Positions 33,331-42,318 of a stretch of 64,000 bases of DNA are shown in pieces. Origin of the DNA: JBFELU01 sp041572755 (GTDB lineage Bacteria; Actinomycetota; Acidimicrobiia; Spongiisociales; UBA11373); NCBI GenBank assembly GCA_041572755.1, contig JBFFRY010000006.1:1-64000 (forward strand), in the 5' to 3' direction. Below the pieces are notes generated by a model. The model saw only the letters and a program-made list of their open reading frames with translations, ran no database searches and was not told where the DNA came from. The position numbers and the translations under genes are program-made. How positions within the stretch are numbered: the first letter of the stretch is position 1; each line of letters starts with the position of its first letter.

Positions 33331-34604
33331 GGGTTCTGGTCGTCGGATCGGCGGTGAGCGGCCGGGCCGCACTGCGCCTGCTGCAGAGCCGGGGCCACGA
33401 GGTCGTGGTCTACGACCGCGACCCCGACGGGGGGGCCGACCTCGCCGCGGAGACACATCGGGGCGAGTGGAATCCGGCCCTGCTGGGCACCGTCGAGCTG
33501 ATCGTCCCCAGCCCGGGAGTGCCCGAGCACGGTCCCCCCATCGCCGATGCGCTGCGGGCGGGAATCCCGGTGTGGAGTGAGCTGGAGTTGGCGGCCCGGC
33601 ATCTCGATGTTCCCCTGGTGGCGGTCACCGGCACCAACGGCAAGACGACGGTCACCCGGGTGGCGGCCGACATGCTGGCGGCCTCCGGCAAGCGCGTCGC
33701 CGCCGTCGGCAACATCGGAGACCCGCTCTGCGACGCAGTGGGGGAAGAGTGGGACGTGCTGGTCGTCGAGGCGTCTTCCTTTCAGCTGCGCTTCATCGAC
33801 ACCTTCCACGCCCGCGTGGCCGTGTTGCTCAACGTGGCCCCCGATCACCTCGATTGGCATGGGGGCTTCGACGCCTACCTCGATGCCAAGGCCCGGATTC
33901 ACGAGAACCAGGATCCCGGCGATGTGATCGTCTTCGACGCCGACGACGCCGGAGCGACGCGGGCCGTGGCCGGTGCCGCCTCGCGACCGGTTCCGGTGAG
34001 CGGCAACCGGCGGCCGCTCGGAGGTTCCGGGCCAGAATCCGGGAAGCTGTGGATGGGATCCGCCTCGGTCGACGTCGAGGCACTGGGGGTGGCGGATCCC
34101 GCCTACCTCGTCGATCTGGCGGCCGCCGGGGTTGCGGCGCTCGAAATGGGGGCCGAGCCCGAAGCGGTGGTGCGGACCGCCGAGGCCTTTCGCCCGGGGA
34201 AGCATCGCCGCGACCCGGTCGGGGAGTGGTCGGGCGTGACGTGGGTGAACGATTCCAAGGCGACGAACCCCCATGCGGCGGTCGCTTCGATCCGGGCCTA
34301 CCCGTCGGTGGTGTTGATCGCCGGAGGCCGGAACAAGGCGCTCGACGTTGCCGCCATTGCCCGCGAGCCCTCGGTGCGCTACGTGATCGGTCTCGGCGAG
34401 GAGGGCCCGGCGGTGGTGGCGGCGGCGGTCGAAGGCGAACTGGCCGGCGACATGGCCGAAGCGGTGGCCGTGGCCGATCGGGTCGCTCGGCAGGGCGACA
34501 CCGTGCTCCTCGCCCCAGGATGCGCCTCCTTCGACATGTACGGCTCCTACGGCGAGCGCGGGGATCACTTCGCCGAACTCGTCCGCGGATTGAAGGAGGC
34601 GTGA
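33327..34604 (+). CDS. murD: UDP-MurNAc-L-alanine--D-glutamate ligase
   Basis: Adds D-glutamate to UDP-MurNAc-L-alanine. The 425-residue protein has an N-terminal Rossmann-like domain, the ATP loop GTNGKTT (102-108), the N/D region NVAPDHLDWH, and the C-terminal NDSKATNP motif typical of MurD. The start ATG at 33327 overlaps the mraY stop (ATGA) and its stop overlaps ftsW by one base, as in the rest of the cluster. Confidence 0.95.
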   Translation: MRVLVVGSAVSGRAALRLLQSRGHEVVVYDRDPDGGADLAAETHRGEWNPALLGTVELIVPSPGVPEHGPPIADALRAGIPVWSELELAARHLDVPLVAVTGTNGKTTVTRVAADMLAASGKRVAAVGNIGDPLCDAVGEEWDVLVVEASSFQLRFIDTFHARVAVLLNVAPDHLDWHGGFDAYLDAKARIHENQDPGDVIVFDADDAGATRAVAGAASRPVPVSGNRRPLGGSGPESGKLWMGSASVDVEALGVADPAYLVDLAAAGVAALEMGAEPEAVVRTAEAFRPGKHRRDPVGEWSGVTWVNDSKATNPHAAVASIRAYPSVVLIAGGRNKALDVAAIAREPSVRYVIGLGEEGPAVVAAAVEGELAGDMAEAVAVADRVARQGDTVLLAPGCASFDMYGSYGERGDHFAELVRGLKEA

Positions 34605-35770
34605 TGGCGACGCGGACGGCCACCTTGGGGAGGACCCGGGCACAGATCCGCCGCTTGGAGCGGGCGGCGCGTCGCTCCTCCCGCGCTGTGATCTTCGTTC
34701 TCTTCCCGGTCGGGTTGCTGCTGGTGGTCGGGTTCGGAGCGATCCTCTCGGCGTCATCGGTGCCGGCACTGCGCGACAACGGTGACAGCCTCTATTACTT
34801 CAAGCAGCAGCTGGCCTGGGCGGCCGCCGGTGTGGTGGCGCTCGTCGGCGCTGCGGCGGCGCCGCTCAAGTGGTGGCGGCGGCTCTCGTTCCCGATCTTC
34901 TCCTTGGCGGTGCTGCTGCTGGTGGCCACGCTGGTGATGGGAACCCGGGCCTACGGGGCGACCCGGTGGCTCCTCCTGGGGCCGATCTCGATCCAGGCCT
35001 CCGAGTTCGCCAAGCTGGCCACCATCCTGCTGCTGGCCACCCTGGTGAGCCGCAAGGAAGAGTCGATGCACCGGATCCGCGACTTCGTGTGGCCGGTGGC
35101 GGCGACCGTGGGAGTGGTCGCATCGCTGGTGATCGCCCAACCGGACCTGGGTACGGCAGTGCTGATCACGACCGCCGCCTTCGCGGTGCTGGCCGCCTCG
35201 GCGGCTCCGTTCCGGTATGTGATCGGGGGTGGGCTCCTCGGGGTGGGAGCGGCCACGGTGGCGGCCGTCGTTTCGCCGTATCGGTGGGCGCGGGTGACGG
35301 CCTTCCTCGACGTGAGCTCGGACCCGCTCGGCGGCAGCTATCAGGCGGTGCAGAGCCTCGTCGCATTGGGGACCGGGGGGCTGTTCGGAGTGGGGCTCGG
35401 GGCGAGCAGGGCGCGGTGGTCGTTCCTTCCCAACGCTCACACCGATTTCATCTTCTCCATAGTGGGGGAAGAGACCGGTCTCGTCGGCTCGCTGGCCGTG
35501 GTGGCGCTCTTCGTGGCTCTCACGGTCGCCGGGACGGTCGTCGCCTACCACGCCGTGGACCGCTTCGGGCGGCTGATGGCAATCGGGATCACCACCTGGC
35601 TGGTTGCTCAGGCACTGGTGAACATCGGTGGGGTGACCGGGGTGCTGCCGATCACCGGCGTGCCGCTTCCCTTCGTCTCCTACGGGGGGAGCGCGCTGGT
35701 GACCGAGATGGCCGCCATCGGGATCCTGATCAGCGTCGCTCGCGAGCCGCGAGAGGTCGTGGTTCGGTGA
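34604..35770 (+). CDS. ftsW: Septal lipid II polymerase FtsW (SEDS family)
   Basis: A 388-residue SEDS-family protein with about ten membrane segments that polymerises lipid II at the septum together with FtsI. Motifs include SIQASEFAKL, the glycan synthase region AQPDLGTAVL, the segment NAHTDFIFSIVGEE and the C-terminal GVPLPFVSYGGSA. The cytoplasmic N-terminus is strongly basic. ATG starts inside the murD stop. RodA is the alternative in this family, but the dcw position settles FtsW. Confidence 0.94.
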   Translation: MATRTATLGRTRAQIRRLERAARRSSRAVIFVLFPVGLLLVVGFGAILSASSVPALRDNGDSLYYFKQQLAWAAAGVVALVGAAAAPLKWWRRLSFPIFSLAVLLLVATLVMGTRAYGATRWLLLGPISIQASEFAKLATILLLATLVSRKEESMHRIRDFVWPVAATVGVVASLVIAQPDLGTAVLITTAAFAVLAASAAPFRYVIGGGLLGVGAATVAAVVSPYRWARVTAFLDVSSDPLGGSYQAVQSLVALGTGGLFGVGLGASRARWSFLPNAHTDFIFSIVGEETGLVGSLAVVALFVALTVAGTVVAYHAVDRFGRLMAIGITTWLVAQALVNIGGVTGVLPITGVPLPFVSYGGSALVTEMAAIGILISVAREPREVVVR

Positions 35771-36837
35771 CCATCGTGCTCGCGGCCGCCGGGACCGGCG
35801 GCCACGTCTACCCGGCGCTGGCCGTCGCCGAAGCCCTGCTGGAACGGGGCCTGCCGCGCGAGGAGGTGGTGTTCTTCGGCGGGGAGCGTCTCGCCGCCGA
35901 AGTGGTACCCGCGGCCGGGTTTCCTTTCAGCGCCTTCGATCTCCCTCGGCTCCGGAGGGCGTGGACGATCGAGAACCTGCGGATCCCCTGGGCACTGCGA
36001 CGGACGACCCGGGCGATGGCCGCAACCCTCGAGCGACTCGAGGCCAGGGTCGTCCTCGGCATGAGCGGCTACGTGACCGTGCCCGCGGCGATGGCGGCGC
36101 ATCGCCGCGACCTTCCCTTCCTCCTCCAAGAGCAGAACGCTTCCCCCGGTCTGGCGAGCCGCTTCGCCGCCCGCCGGGCGACGGCGACCTATCTGGGCCT
36201 CCCCGGCCCCTCGGAGCGTCTCTCCCGATCCACGATGGTGGGCAACCCGCTCCGCCCCTCTCTCGCAGCGTTCGACGGCGCTGCGCTCCGCGCCGAGGCC
36301 CTGGGTCGCTACGAACTCGAGGGTGACGGTCCGACGGTCGGGATCCTCGGTGGCAGCCTGGGCGCGCAGATACTCAATGAGGCGGCCCCGGCGATCGTCG
36401 CCGCCGTGACGAGTCGGGGCGGGGCCGTTGTGCACCTCACCGGGCCCGGTGGCGGCTTGACGCCGCTCGGCGACGGGGGCCCGGTACGGTGGCGACGCCT
36501 GGCATATGAGGACCGAATGGAGTTGTTCTATGCCGCAGCCGATCTCGTCGTGGCCCGCGCCGGAGCGATGACGGTGAGCGAGCTCGCCGCCACCTCCACG
36601 CCGGCGGTACTCGTCCCCCTCGAGGTGGTTGGACAGCAAGCCAATGCGACGGCCATGGCAAGAGCCGGGGGAGCCGTCGTGGTTTCACAGCGGGACCGCA
36701 GTGGGCTTCCCGAAGTGGTGCGGGATCTGATCGGCGACGAGGAGAGCCTCCCCGCCATGGCGGCGTCTGCTCACAGCCTGCACCGGGGCGATGCCGCCGG
36801 TGTGATCGCCGAGGCAGTTCTGGAGGCGATCCGATGA
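35767..36837 (+). CDS. murG: UDP-GlcNAc:lipid I N-acetylglucosaminyl transferase
   Basis: Peripheral membrane glycosyltransferase that converts lipid I to lipid II. The 356-residue GT-B fold shows GGTGGH-like AAGTGGHVYPALA at the N-terminus, the QEQNASPG segment, and the C-domain GGSLGA and SRAGAxT-like ARAGAMTVSEL nucleotide-sugar sites. GTG at 35767 overlaps the ftsW stop (GTGA). It is followed by murC with a 4-base overlap. Confidence 0.95.
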   Translation: MTIVLAAAGTGGHVYPALAVAEALLERGLPREEVVFFGGERLAAEVVPAAGFPFSAFDLPRLRRAWTIENLRIPWALRRTTRAMAATLERLEARVVLGMSGYVTVPAAMAAHRRDLPFLLQEQNASPGLASRFAARRATATYLGLPGPSERLSRSTMVGNPLRPSLAAFDGAALRAEALGRYELEGDGPTVGILGGSLGAQILNEAAPAIVAAVTSRGGAVVHLTGPGGGLTPLGDGGPVRWRRLAYEDRMELFYAAADLVVARAGAMTVSELAATSTPAVLVPLEVVGQQANATAMARAGGAVVVSQRDRSGLPEVVRDLIGDEESLPAMAASAHSLHRGDAAGVIAEAVLEAIR

Positions 36838-38201
36838 ACGGTCTCGATGGGTTCCCTCGGATCCACATCGTGGGTGTGGGGGGGGCCGGCATGAGCGGCC
36901 TCGCCAAGCTCCTGGTCCAGGCGGGCCACATCGTGAGCGGGTCCGATCTGAAGCCCAGCCGATCGATCACCGCCCTTCGCGCCCTCGGCGTGGAGACTTG
37001 GGTGGGTCACCAGCCGGAGCGGGCCGCTGATTGGGACCTCGTGGTGGCCTCCTCGGCGGTGCCGGGGAGGGACCCCGAGCTGGTGGCGGCCGCCGAAGCC
37101 GGTGCGGAGGTGTGGGAGCGGCCGGCACTGCTGGCCGCGATCACGGCAGCCACCCCGGCGCTGGGAGTCACCGGCACCCATGGCAAGACAACGACGACCG
37201 CGATGATGGTGGCCGCGCTGCGGGCGCTGGGGAGAGATCCTTCCTTCATGGTCGGTGGGGTGCTCGCCGATCTCAACACCAACGCCCACAGAGGTGAAGA
37301 GGGGCTCTTCGTACTCGAAGCGGACGAGGCCTTCGGCACGTTCGTCGACTTGCGACTCGCCGGCCTCATCGTGACGAGCATCGAGGCCGATCACCTCGAC
37401 CACTACGGGGAAGTGGAACGGCTGGAGGAGACCTTTCGCGACGTCGCGCGGCGGGTTGAGGGTCCCCTGGTGGTGTCTCTCGACGATCCGGGTTCGGCGG
37501 CCTTGGCTCGGGACGTGGCCGATGCGGTGACCTACGGGTCGGATCCTGAAGCCGATTGGGTGGTCGGCGACGTTCGTCATGCCGTCGGTGAAGTCGGTTT
37601 CGATCTCGCCCATGGAACCGATCGGCTGCGGGTCTCGGTGGCCCGGCAGGGAGAGCACAACGCTCTGAATGCAGCCGCCGTGCTGGCCCTGGTCGGTGAG
37701 CTGGGCCTGGATGTGTCGGCCGCCTCCCGAGGCCTCGCCTCGTTCGCCGGTGTCAGGCGGCGCTTCGAGGTCAAGGCCCGGGTTGGGGGAGTCACCGTTA
37801 TCGACGACTACGCCCACCACCCGACCGAGGTCGCCGCCACGATCGCCGCAGCGGCGCTCGGGGGTGCGGGACGGATCGTGGCCGTCTTCCAGCCGCATCG
37901 GTATTCGCGAACCAGGGAACTGGCCGCCGCCTTCGGTCCGGCGTTGGCGAGTGCCGACCGGGTGGTGATCACCGACGTGTACGCCGCCGGAGAGGCGCCG
38001 ATACCCGGGGTCACTGGCCGGGTCGTCGCCGACGCCGCCACCGCCGCCGGCGCCGAGGTCGACTACGTGGCCCACCGGGCCGATGTGGCGCGATCGGTGG
38101 TGGCCGAGGCCCGCCCCGGTGACGTCCTGCTGCTCATGGGAGCCGGAGACATCACCATGGTGGCCGACGAGGTGGCGGCCTTGCTCGGATCGGACGGATG
38201 A
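36834..38201 (+). CDS. murC: UDP-MurNAc--L-alanine ligase
   Basis: Adds the first amino acid, L-alanine, to UDP-MurNAc. The 455-residue protein starts with a GVGGAGMSGLA UDP-binding loop and has the ATP motif GTHGKTTT from residue 114; the histidine in this motif distinguishes MurC from the other Mur ligases. The C-terminal domain has DDYAHHPTE and QPHRYSR. It overlaps murG and murB by 4 bases each. Confidence 0.95.
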   Translation: MNGLDGFPRIHIVGVGGAGMSGLAKLLVQAGHIVSGSDLKPSRSITALRALGVETWVGHQPERAADWDLVVASSAVPGRDPELVAAAEAGAEVWERPALLAAITAATPALGVTGTHGKTTTTAMMVAALRALGRDPSFMVGGVLADLNTNAHRGEEGLFVLEADEAFGTFVDLRLAGLIVTSIEADHLDHYGEVERLEETFRDVARRVEGPLVVSLDDPGSAALARDVADAVTYGSDPEADWVVGDVRHAVGEVGFDLAHGTDRLRVSVARQGEHNALNAAAVLALVGELGLDVSAASRGLASFAGVRRRFEVKARVGGVTVIDDYAHHPTEVAATIAAAALGGAGRIVAVFQPHRYSRTRELAAAFGPALASADRVVITDVYAAGEAPIPGVTGRVVADAATAAGAEVDYVAHRADVARSVVAEARPGDVLLLMGAGDITMVADEVAALLGSDG

Positions 38202-39088
38202 CCTCCTTCGCCGAGCTCGTCGATGAGGGCCTGATACGGGAGCGCGTCGATCTGGCGCCCTTCACGACGTACAAGTTCGGGGGACCCGCTCGGTACCTGG
38301 CCGAGCCCGGGAATGAGCAAGAACTCCGCGCCGTCGCCGAGGCGTGGGACGGGCCGGTCTTCGTGTTGGGCCGCGGCAGCAACGTCGTCATCTCGGAGCG
38401 AGGGTTCGACGGCCTCGTGCTGATCCCCTCGATGCACCATCTGGACCTGCATCACGAGGGGCTGGTGACGGCCGGGGCCGGGGTTCCCCAGCCGGTGGTG
38501 GCCCGGAGGGCGGCCGCGGTCGGATTGGGTGGGTTGGAGTTCATGGTCGGCATTCCGGGTTCGATCGGCGGGGCCGTCGCCATGAACGCCGGGTGTCACG
38601 GCACCGAGACCGGGGACGTGCTGGTGACGGCCCGGATCTTCGATGTCGGCCGGGCGGAGGCCTCCGATCGCACCCCGGATGAATTGGAGATGCGGTATCG
38701 GCACAGCAACGTCGGGGCGGGCCAGGTGGTGGTCGAAGCCACCTTGCGCACCGTGCCGACGTCTCCCGACGAGGCGGAGAGGAAGATCAGGGAGATCACT
38801 CGCTGGCGGCGTGATCACCAGCCGGGCGGCACCTTCAACGCCGGGAGCGTCTTCAAGAACCCGGAGGGCGATGCCGCCGGGCGGATCATCGACGAAGCCG
38901 GCCTCAAGGGGTTCCGCATCGGGGGAGCCTGCGTGTCGGAGCGCCACGCCAACTTCTTCGTGGCCGATGAGGGAGCGACCCCGCGCCACGTCCACGCACT
39001 GGTCGACGAGGTGACTCGTCGGGTACACGATGCCACCGGGATCACTCTGGAGCCGGAGATCCGGTTCGTCGGGGACTTCGATTCATGA
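38198..39088 (+). CDS. murB: UDP-N-acetylenolpyruvoylglucosamine reductase
   Basis: FAD enzyme that reduces enolpyruvyl-UDP-GlcNAc with NADPH to UDP-MurNAc. The 296-residue protein is of the type II form, with the FTTYKFGGPA motif, the FAD loop GRGSNVVIS, GIPGSIGGAVAMNAG and the catalytic-region GSVFKNPEGD. Its place between murC and ftsQ is an arrangement shared with several Gram-positive groups. The murA partner is not in this window. Confidence 0.95.
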   Translation: MTSFAELVDEGLIRERVDLAPFTTYKFGGPARYLAEPGNEQELRAVAEAWDGPVFVLGRGSNVVISERGFDGLVLIPSMHHLDLHHEGLVTAGAGVPQPVVARRAAAVGLGGLEFMVGIPGSIGGAVAMNAGCHGTETGDVLVTARIFDVGRAEASDRTPDELEMRYRHSNVGAGQVVVEATLRTVPTSPDEAERKIREITRWRRDHQPGGTFNAGSVFKNPEGDAAGRIIDEAGLKGFRIGGACVSERHANFFVADEGATPRHVHALVDEVTRRVHDATGITLEPEIRFVGDFDS

Positions 39089-39858
39089 CGAGCGAGGGCG
39101 CGACGTCGCGCCGGTGGAGACCGTGGGTGGCAGTGGCCACCCTCCTCCTGCTGCTCATCGTGGGGGTCGTCCTCCACTCGCCCTGGTTGTCGGTGCGCAA
39201 CATCGAGATCGTCGGCGCGGAGCGGGTCGATGCCGCCGGGCGCCTGCAGAGAGCGGGCATCGGGACCGGGGCGATCATGATCTGGCTCGACACCGGCGCC
39301 GTCGAGGAAGCGATCTCGGCCGACCCGTGGGTGGTCGGGGTGGCGGTCGAGCGGGTGTTTCCGAACCGGCTGGTGGTCGAGGTCGACGAGCGGAGCCCCG
39401 TCGCCTGGGTCGAGGGGCTCGTCACCTGGATGCTGGTGGGGGACGACGGTATGGTCGTCGAGGTGGCCGCAGAGCCGGGCGAAGGCGTTCTCACGGTCGC
39501 TCTGCCGTTCTCCGATGTCGCGGTGGGGCTCCGCCCGGACGATCCGGTGTGGGACGAGATCGTTGCGCTGGGCAGGGTCCTGGAGCCGGAGCTCGCAAGC
39601 CGCAGCCGGCTGACCCGGCAGGTTTCCGAGGTTTGGCTCGAGGTGCCCGGTCACCGGGTGCGTCTCGGTCACCCCATTGACCTGGGGGAGAAGGGGCTGG
39701 TGCTCCAGAGCCTGCTGGCTGAGGGGATCGAGGCCGGGGCGGTCGTCGACCTTGTGGCGCCGCGGCGGCCGGCGGTGATGCCGCCACCTCCAGCACTGGT
39801 CGAGGGTGGGGGTGACCCGGGGGCGGCCCCCGGGGTTGAGGCTGTACCAGAGGTTTAA
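39085..39858 (+). CDS. ftsQ: Cell division protein FtsQ/DivIB
   Basis: A 257-residue bitopic protein with a basic cytoplasmic tail, one membrane helix (about 14-32), a POTRA domain (VRNIEIVGAERV to NRLVVEVDERSPVAW) and a beta-rich FtsQ domain. It scaffolds the FtsL-FtsB-FtsW-FtsI complex. The last 25 residues are proline- and glycine-rich. ATG overlaps murB by 4 bases. The gap to ftsZ (86 bases) is the longest after rsmH in the cluster and holds a promoter-like signal. Confidence 0.92.
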   Translation: MTSEGATSRRWRPWVAVATLLLLLIVGVVLHSPWLSVRNIEIVGAERVDAAGRLQRAGIGTGAIMIWLDTGAVEEAISADPWVVGVAVERVFPNRLVVEVDERSPVAWVEGLVTWMLVGDDGMVVEVAAEPGEGVLTVALPFSDVAVGLRPDDPVWDEIVALGRVLEPELASRSRLTRQVSEVWLEVPGHRVRLGHPIDLGEKGLVLQSLLAEGIEAGAVVDLVAPRRPAVMPPPPALVEGGGDPGAAPGVEAVPEV

Positions 39859-39890
39859 GCTTCCGGGGGATGACTGGGGCCGCCTCCCGT

Positions 39891-39896
39891 TAGACT
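39891..39896 (+). promoter_or_regulatory. -10-like hexamer TAGACT upstream of ftsZ
   Basis: TAGACT (preceded by T) stands in the ftsQ-ftsZ gap. A transcript would start near 39903, where a perfect hairpin begins. No good -35 is visible at 17 bases. It would let ftsZ be expressed apart from the long upstream operon. Confidence 0.5.
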
Positions 39897-39902
39897 CTGG
39901 GT

Positions 39903-39922
39903 CCAGGCTCCCGCGAGCCTGG
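39903..39922 (+). promoter_or_regulatory. Perfect 8-bp stem hairpin in the ftsZ leader
   Basis: CCAGGCTC and GAGCCTGG form a perfect 8-base stem with a CCGC loop. It is not followed by a T run, so it is not a classical terminator. It lies at the predicted transcript 5' end, 22 bases before the GTG of ftsZ, and could stabilise the messenger or serve as a protein-binding operator. Confidence 0.6.
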
Positions 39923-39944
39923 TCAGCGATGCCTGGGGACCGCC

Positions 39945-41039
39945 GTGATCAGTGAGCCATACACCCCACAGTCCTATCTGGCCGTCATCAAGGTGGTCGG
40001 CGTCGGCGGCGGCGGGGTGAATGCCCTCAACCGGATGATCGAAGCCGGCTTGCGCGGGGTCGAGTTCGTGGCCATCAACACCGACGCCCAGGCGCTGCTG
40101 ATGTCCGATGCCGATATGAAGCTCGACATCGGTCGCGACCTCACCCGAGGGCTCGGAGCGGGGGCCGATCCCGAGATCGGGCGCTCGGCGGCCGAATCGC
40201 ATCGCGATGAGATCGAGGATGCCCTTCGGGGGTCCGACATGGTGTTCATCACCGCCGGGGAGGGCGGCGGCACGGGGACCGGTGGAGCTCCGATCGTGGC
40301 CGAAGTCGCCCGCAGCGTGGGGGCACTGACGGTGGCGGTGGTGACCCGTCCCTTCGGGTTCGAGGGACATCGCCGCTCCGTTCAAGCGGAACAAGGGATC
40401 CAGGCGCTGCGCGATCAGGTGGATACCCTGATCGTGATCCCCAATGAGCGGCTCCTCGAGCTGGCCGATCCCAACGTTTCGATGCTGGAGGCGTTCCGGA
40501 TGGCCGACGAGATCTTGCTCCACGGCGTGGGGGGGATCACCGACCTCATCACCACTCCGGGGCTCATCAACGTCGACTTTGCCGATGTGAGATCCGTGAT
40601 GGAAGGTGCCGGGACGGCCGTGATGGGGATCGGCCGGGCCTCCGGCGAGAACCGGGCTCAGCAGGCGTCGGAGAAGGCGATCGCCAGCCCGATGCTGGAG
40701 GTCTCCATGGAGGGGGCGGACGGGGTGCTGCTGTCGATTGCCGGCCCCTCGGGGATGACGCTCCACGAGGTGAATGCGGCCGCCATCGCGGTCGCCGAGC
40801 ATTGCGAGCCGGACGCCAACGTGATCTTCGGGGCCTTCATCGACGACTCGATGGGAGACGAGATGCGGGTGACCGTGATCGCCGCCGGTTTCCACAAGGG
40901 CCACGGCCGCCCCCGCCTGCAGGCCCCGACCGTCGGCCAGGCCCGGACGGAGGTCTCCGAGGACGTCACCGACATCCCCGCCGAAGACGACGAGGATGAG
41001 ATCGGCGACGTGGAGATCCCCGACTTCCTCAAGGGATGA
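39945..41039 (+). CDS. ftsZ: Cell division GTPase FtsZ
   Basis: Tubulin-like GTPase that forms the cytokinetic ring. The 364-residue protein has GVGGGGVNALNRM (19-31), the tubulin signature GGGTGTG at 107-113, and the T7 loop NVDFADVRSVM. A short acidic linker leads to the conserved C-terminal peptide VEIPDFLKG, which binds membrane tethers such as SepF, encoded downstream. No ftsA is present, as in other actinobacteria. GTG start; the stop overlaps pgeF by 4 bases. Confidence 0.96.
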   Translation: MISEPYTPQSYLAVIKVVGVGGGGVNALNRMIEAGLRGVEFVAINTDAQALLMSDADMKLDIGRDLTRGLGAGADPEIGRSAAESHRDEIEDALRGSDMVFITAGEGGGTGTGGAPIVAEVARSVGALTVAVVTRPFGFEGHRRSVQAEQGIQALRDQVDTLIVIPNERLLELADPNVSMLEAFRMADEILLHGVGGITDLITTPGLINVDFADVRSVMEGAGTAVMGIGRASGENRAQQASEKAIASPMLEVSMEGADGVLLSIAGPSGMTLHEVNAAAIAVAEHCEPDANVIFGAFIDDSMGDEMRVTVIAAGFHKGHGRPRLQAPTVGQARTEVSEDVTDIPAEDDEDEIGDVEIPDFLKG

Positions 41040-41659
41040 TTCGCCCCTTCGAGGGCGCCGCATTCGGGGCGGCGGTCGACGGTGACGGCCGGCGCGATGC
41101 CGAGGCTCGAGTGGCGATCTCCGCCGGCCTCGGCATCCCGGCCGAGTGGGCCTCTCTTCGGCAGGTTCATGGCGGAGTCGTGATGGCGGCATCCGAACCC
41201 GGTCTCCAGGGCGAGGCCGACGCCCTGGTGTCCGCGACCTCGATGCTGCCCTTGGCGGTGGCCGTCGCCGACTGCCTCCCCGTGGTGCTCCAGGGACGGA
41301 ATGCTGCGGGGATCGCCCACGCCGGGTGGCGGGGCGTGGCCGCCGGCGTGGTCGCCAACCTGGTCGATGCCATGGCCCAACTCGGCGCACCCCCGCAGCG
41401 CGCTGCGATCGGGCCGGGGATAGGCCCGTGTTGCTTCGAGGTGGGTCCGGAGGTCTCACAGCGATTCAGCGGCTTCGGCGACTCCACCACATGGGGAACG
41501 AGATCGGTGGACCTGGTCGCCGCCGTTCGGGCTCAACTGGATGGGATTCCCACCGTGGTGAGCGGGGGGTGCACCTACTGTGGGGAGGGATACCACTCGT
41601 ACCGGAGGGATGGGACGAAGGAACGGCAGGTGGCGGTGGCATGGCTTCCATCCGGCTGA
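41036..41659 (+). CDS. pgeF: Peptidoglycan editing factor PgeF (laccase-domain, YfiH/YlmD)
   Basis: A 207-residue YfiH/DUF152 protein. Metal-site residues are visible: H45 in QVHG, C80 in VADCLP and H95 in HAGWRG, plus GPGIGPCCFEVG. E. coli YfiH hydrolyses misincorporated amino acids in UDP-MurNAc precursors, which fits a position beside mur genes; older annotations call it polyphenol oxidase or laccase. The gene overlaps ftsZ by 4 bases and yggS by 19 bases. Confidence 0.92.
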   Translation: MIRPFEGAAFGAAVDGDGRRDAEARVAISAGLGIPAEWASLRQVHGGVVMAASEPGLQGEADALVSATSMLPLAVAVADCLPVVLQGRNAAGIAHAGWRGVAAGVVANLVDAMAQLGAPPQRAAIGPGIGPCCFEVGPEVSQRFSGFGDSTTWGTRSVDLVAAVRAQLDGIPTVVSGGCTYCGEGYHSYRRDGTKERQVAVAWLPSG

Positions 41660-42312
41660 GCGAGATCCGGGAACGGATCGCCGCGGCCGCCGATCGAGCG
41701 GGCCGGGAACCCGACGATGTCCGTCTGGTCGTGGTCACCAAGTCGGCGACTCCGGAGCAGGTGAGTGAGGCCTACCGTCAGGGCCACCGGGACTTCGGAG
41801 AGAACCGGGCCGCCGAGCTGGTTGCGGCGGCTGCCGGAGTCCCCGAGGACGCCCGTTGGCATTTCATCGGCCGACTCCAAGGCAACAAGGTCCCCAGGGT
41901 TCGCGGGATCACGAGCCTGCTGCACTCCCTGGATCGTCCGGCGCTGATCCGCTACTGGCTCAAGGGTCCCGGTGCACCTCCACCGGTGTTGGTACAGGTC
42001 AATGTGGGTGATGAGCCGCAGAAGGGTGGTGTCGCTCCGGAGGAGGCTCGGGCCCTGGTTGCCGAGGCCGTGGAATCGGGCCTGGATGTGAGAGGGCTCA
42101 TGGCCATTCCGCCGCCGGTCGTGCGGCCCGAGGAGGCTCGCCCTTGGTTCCGGGGGCTGGCCGACCTCGCCGCCGGCCTGCGCGCCGACTACCCCCATCT
42201 CACCGAACTGTCGATGGGGATGACCGACGACTTCGAAGTCGCGGTCGCCGAAGGTGCCACCATCTTGCGGGTGGGACGGGCTATCTTTGGGCCGTTCGAT
42301 GATGGGTTGTGA
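41641..42312 (+). CDS. yggS: PLP homeostasis protein (YggS/PLPBP family)
   Basis: A 223-residue TIM-barrel protein that binds pyridoxal phosphate and helps control its level; no enzyme activity is known for the family. The PLP lysine is K34 in VVVTKSAT, and the C-terminal phosphate site reads LSMGMTDDFEVAV and ILRVGRAIFG. Start ATG at 41641 lies within the end of pgeF. It is commonly found between pgeF and sepF in actinobacterial dcw clusters. Confidence 0.94.
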   Translation: MASIRLSEIRERIAAAADRAGREPDDVRLVVVTKSATPEQVSEAYRQGHRDFGENRAAELVAAAAGVPEDARWHFIGRLQGNKVPRVRGITSLLHSLDRPALIRYWLKGPGAPPPVLVQVNVGDEPQKGGVAPEEARALVAEAVESGLDVRGLMAIPPPVVRPEEARPWFRGLADLAAGLRADYPHLTELSMGMTDDFEVAVAEGATILRVGRAIFGPFDDGL

Positions 42313-42318
42313 GCACTG

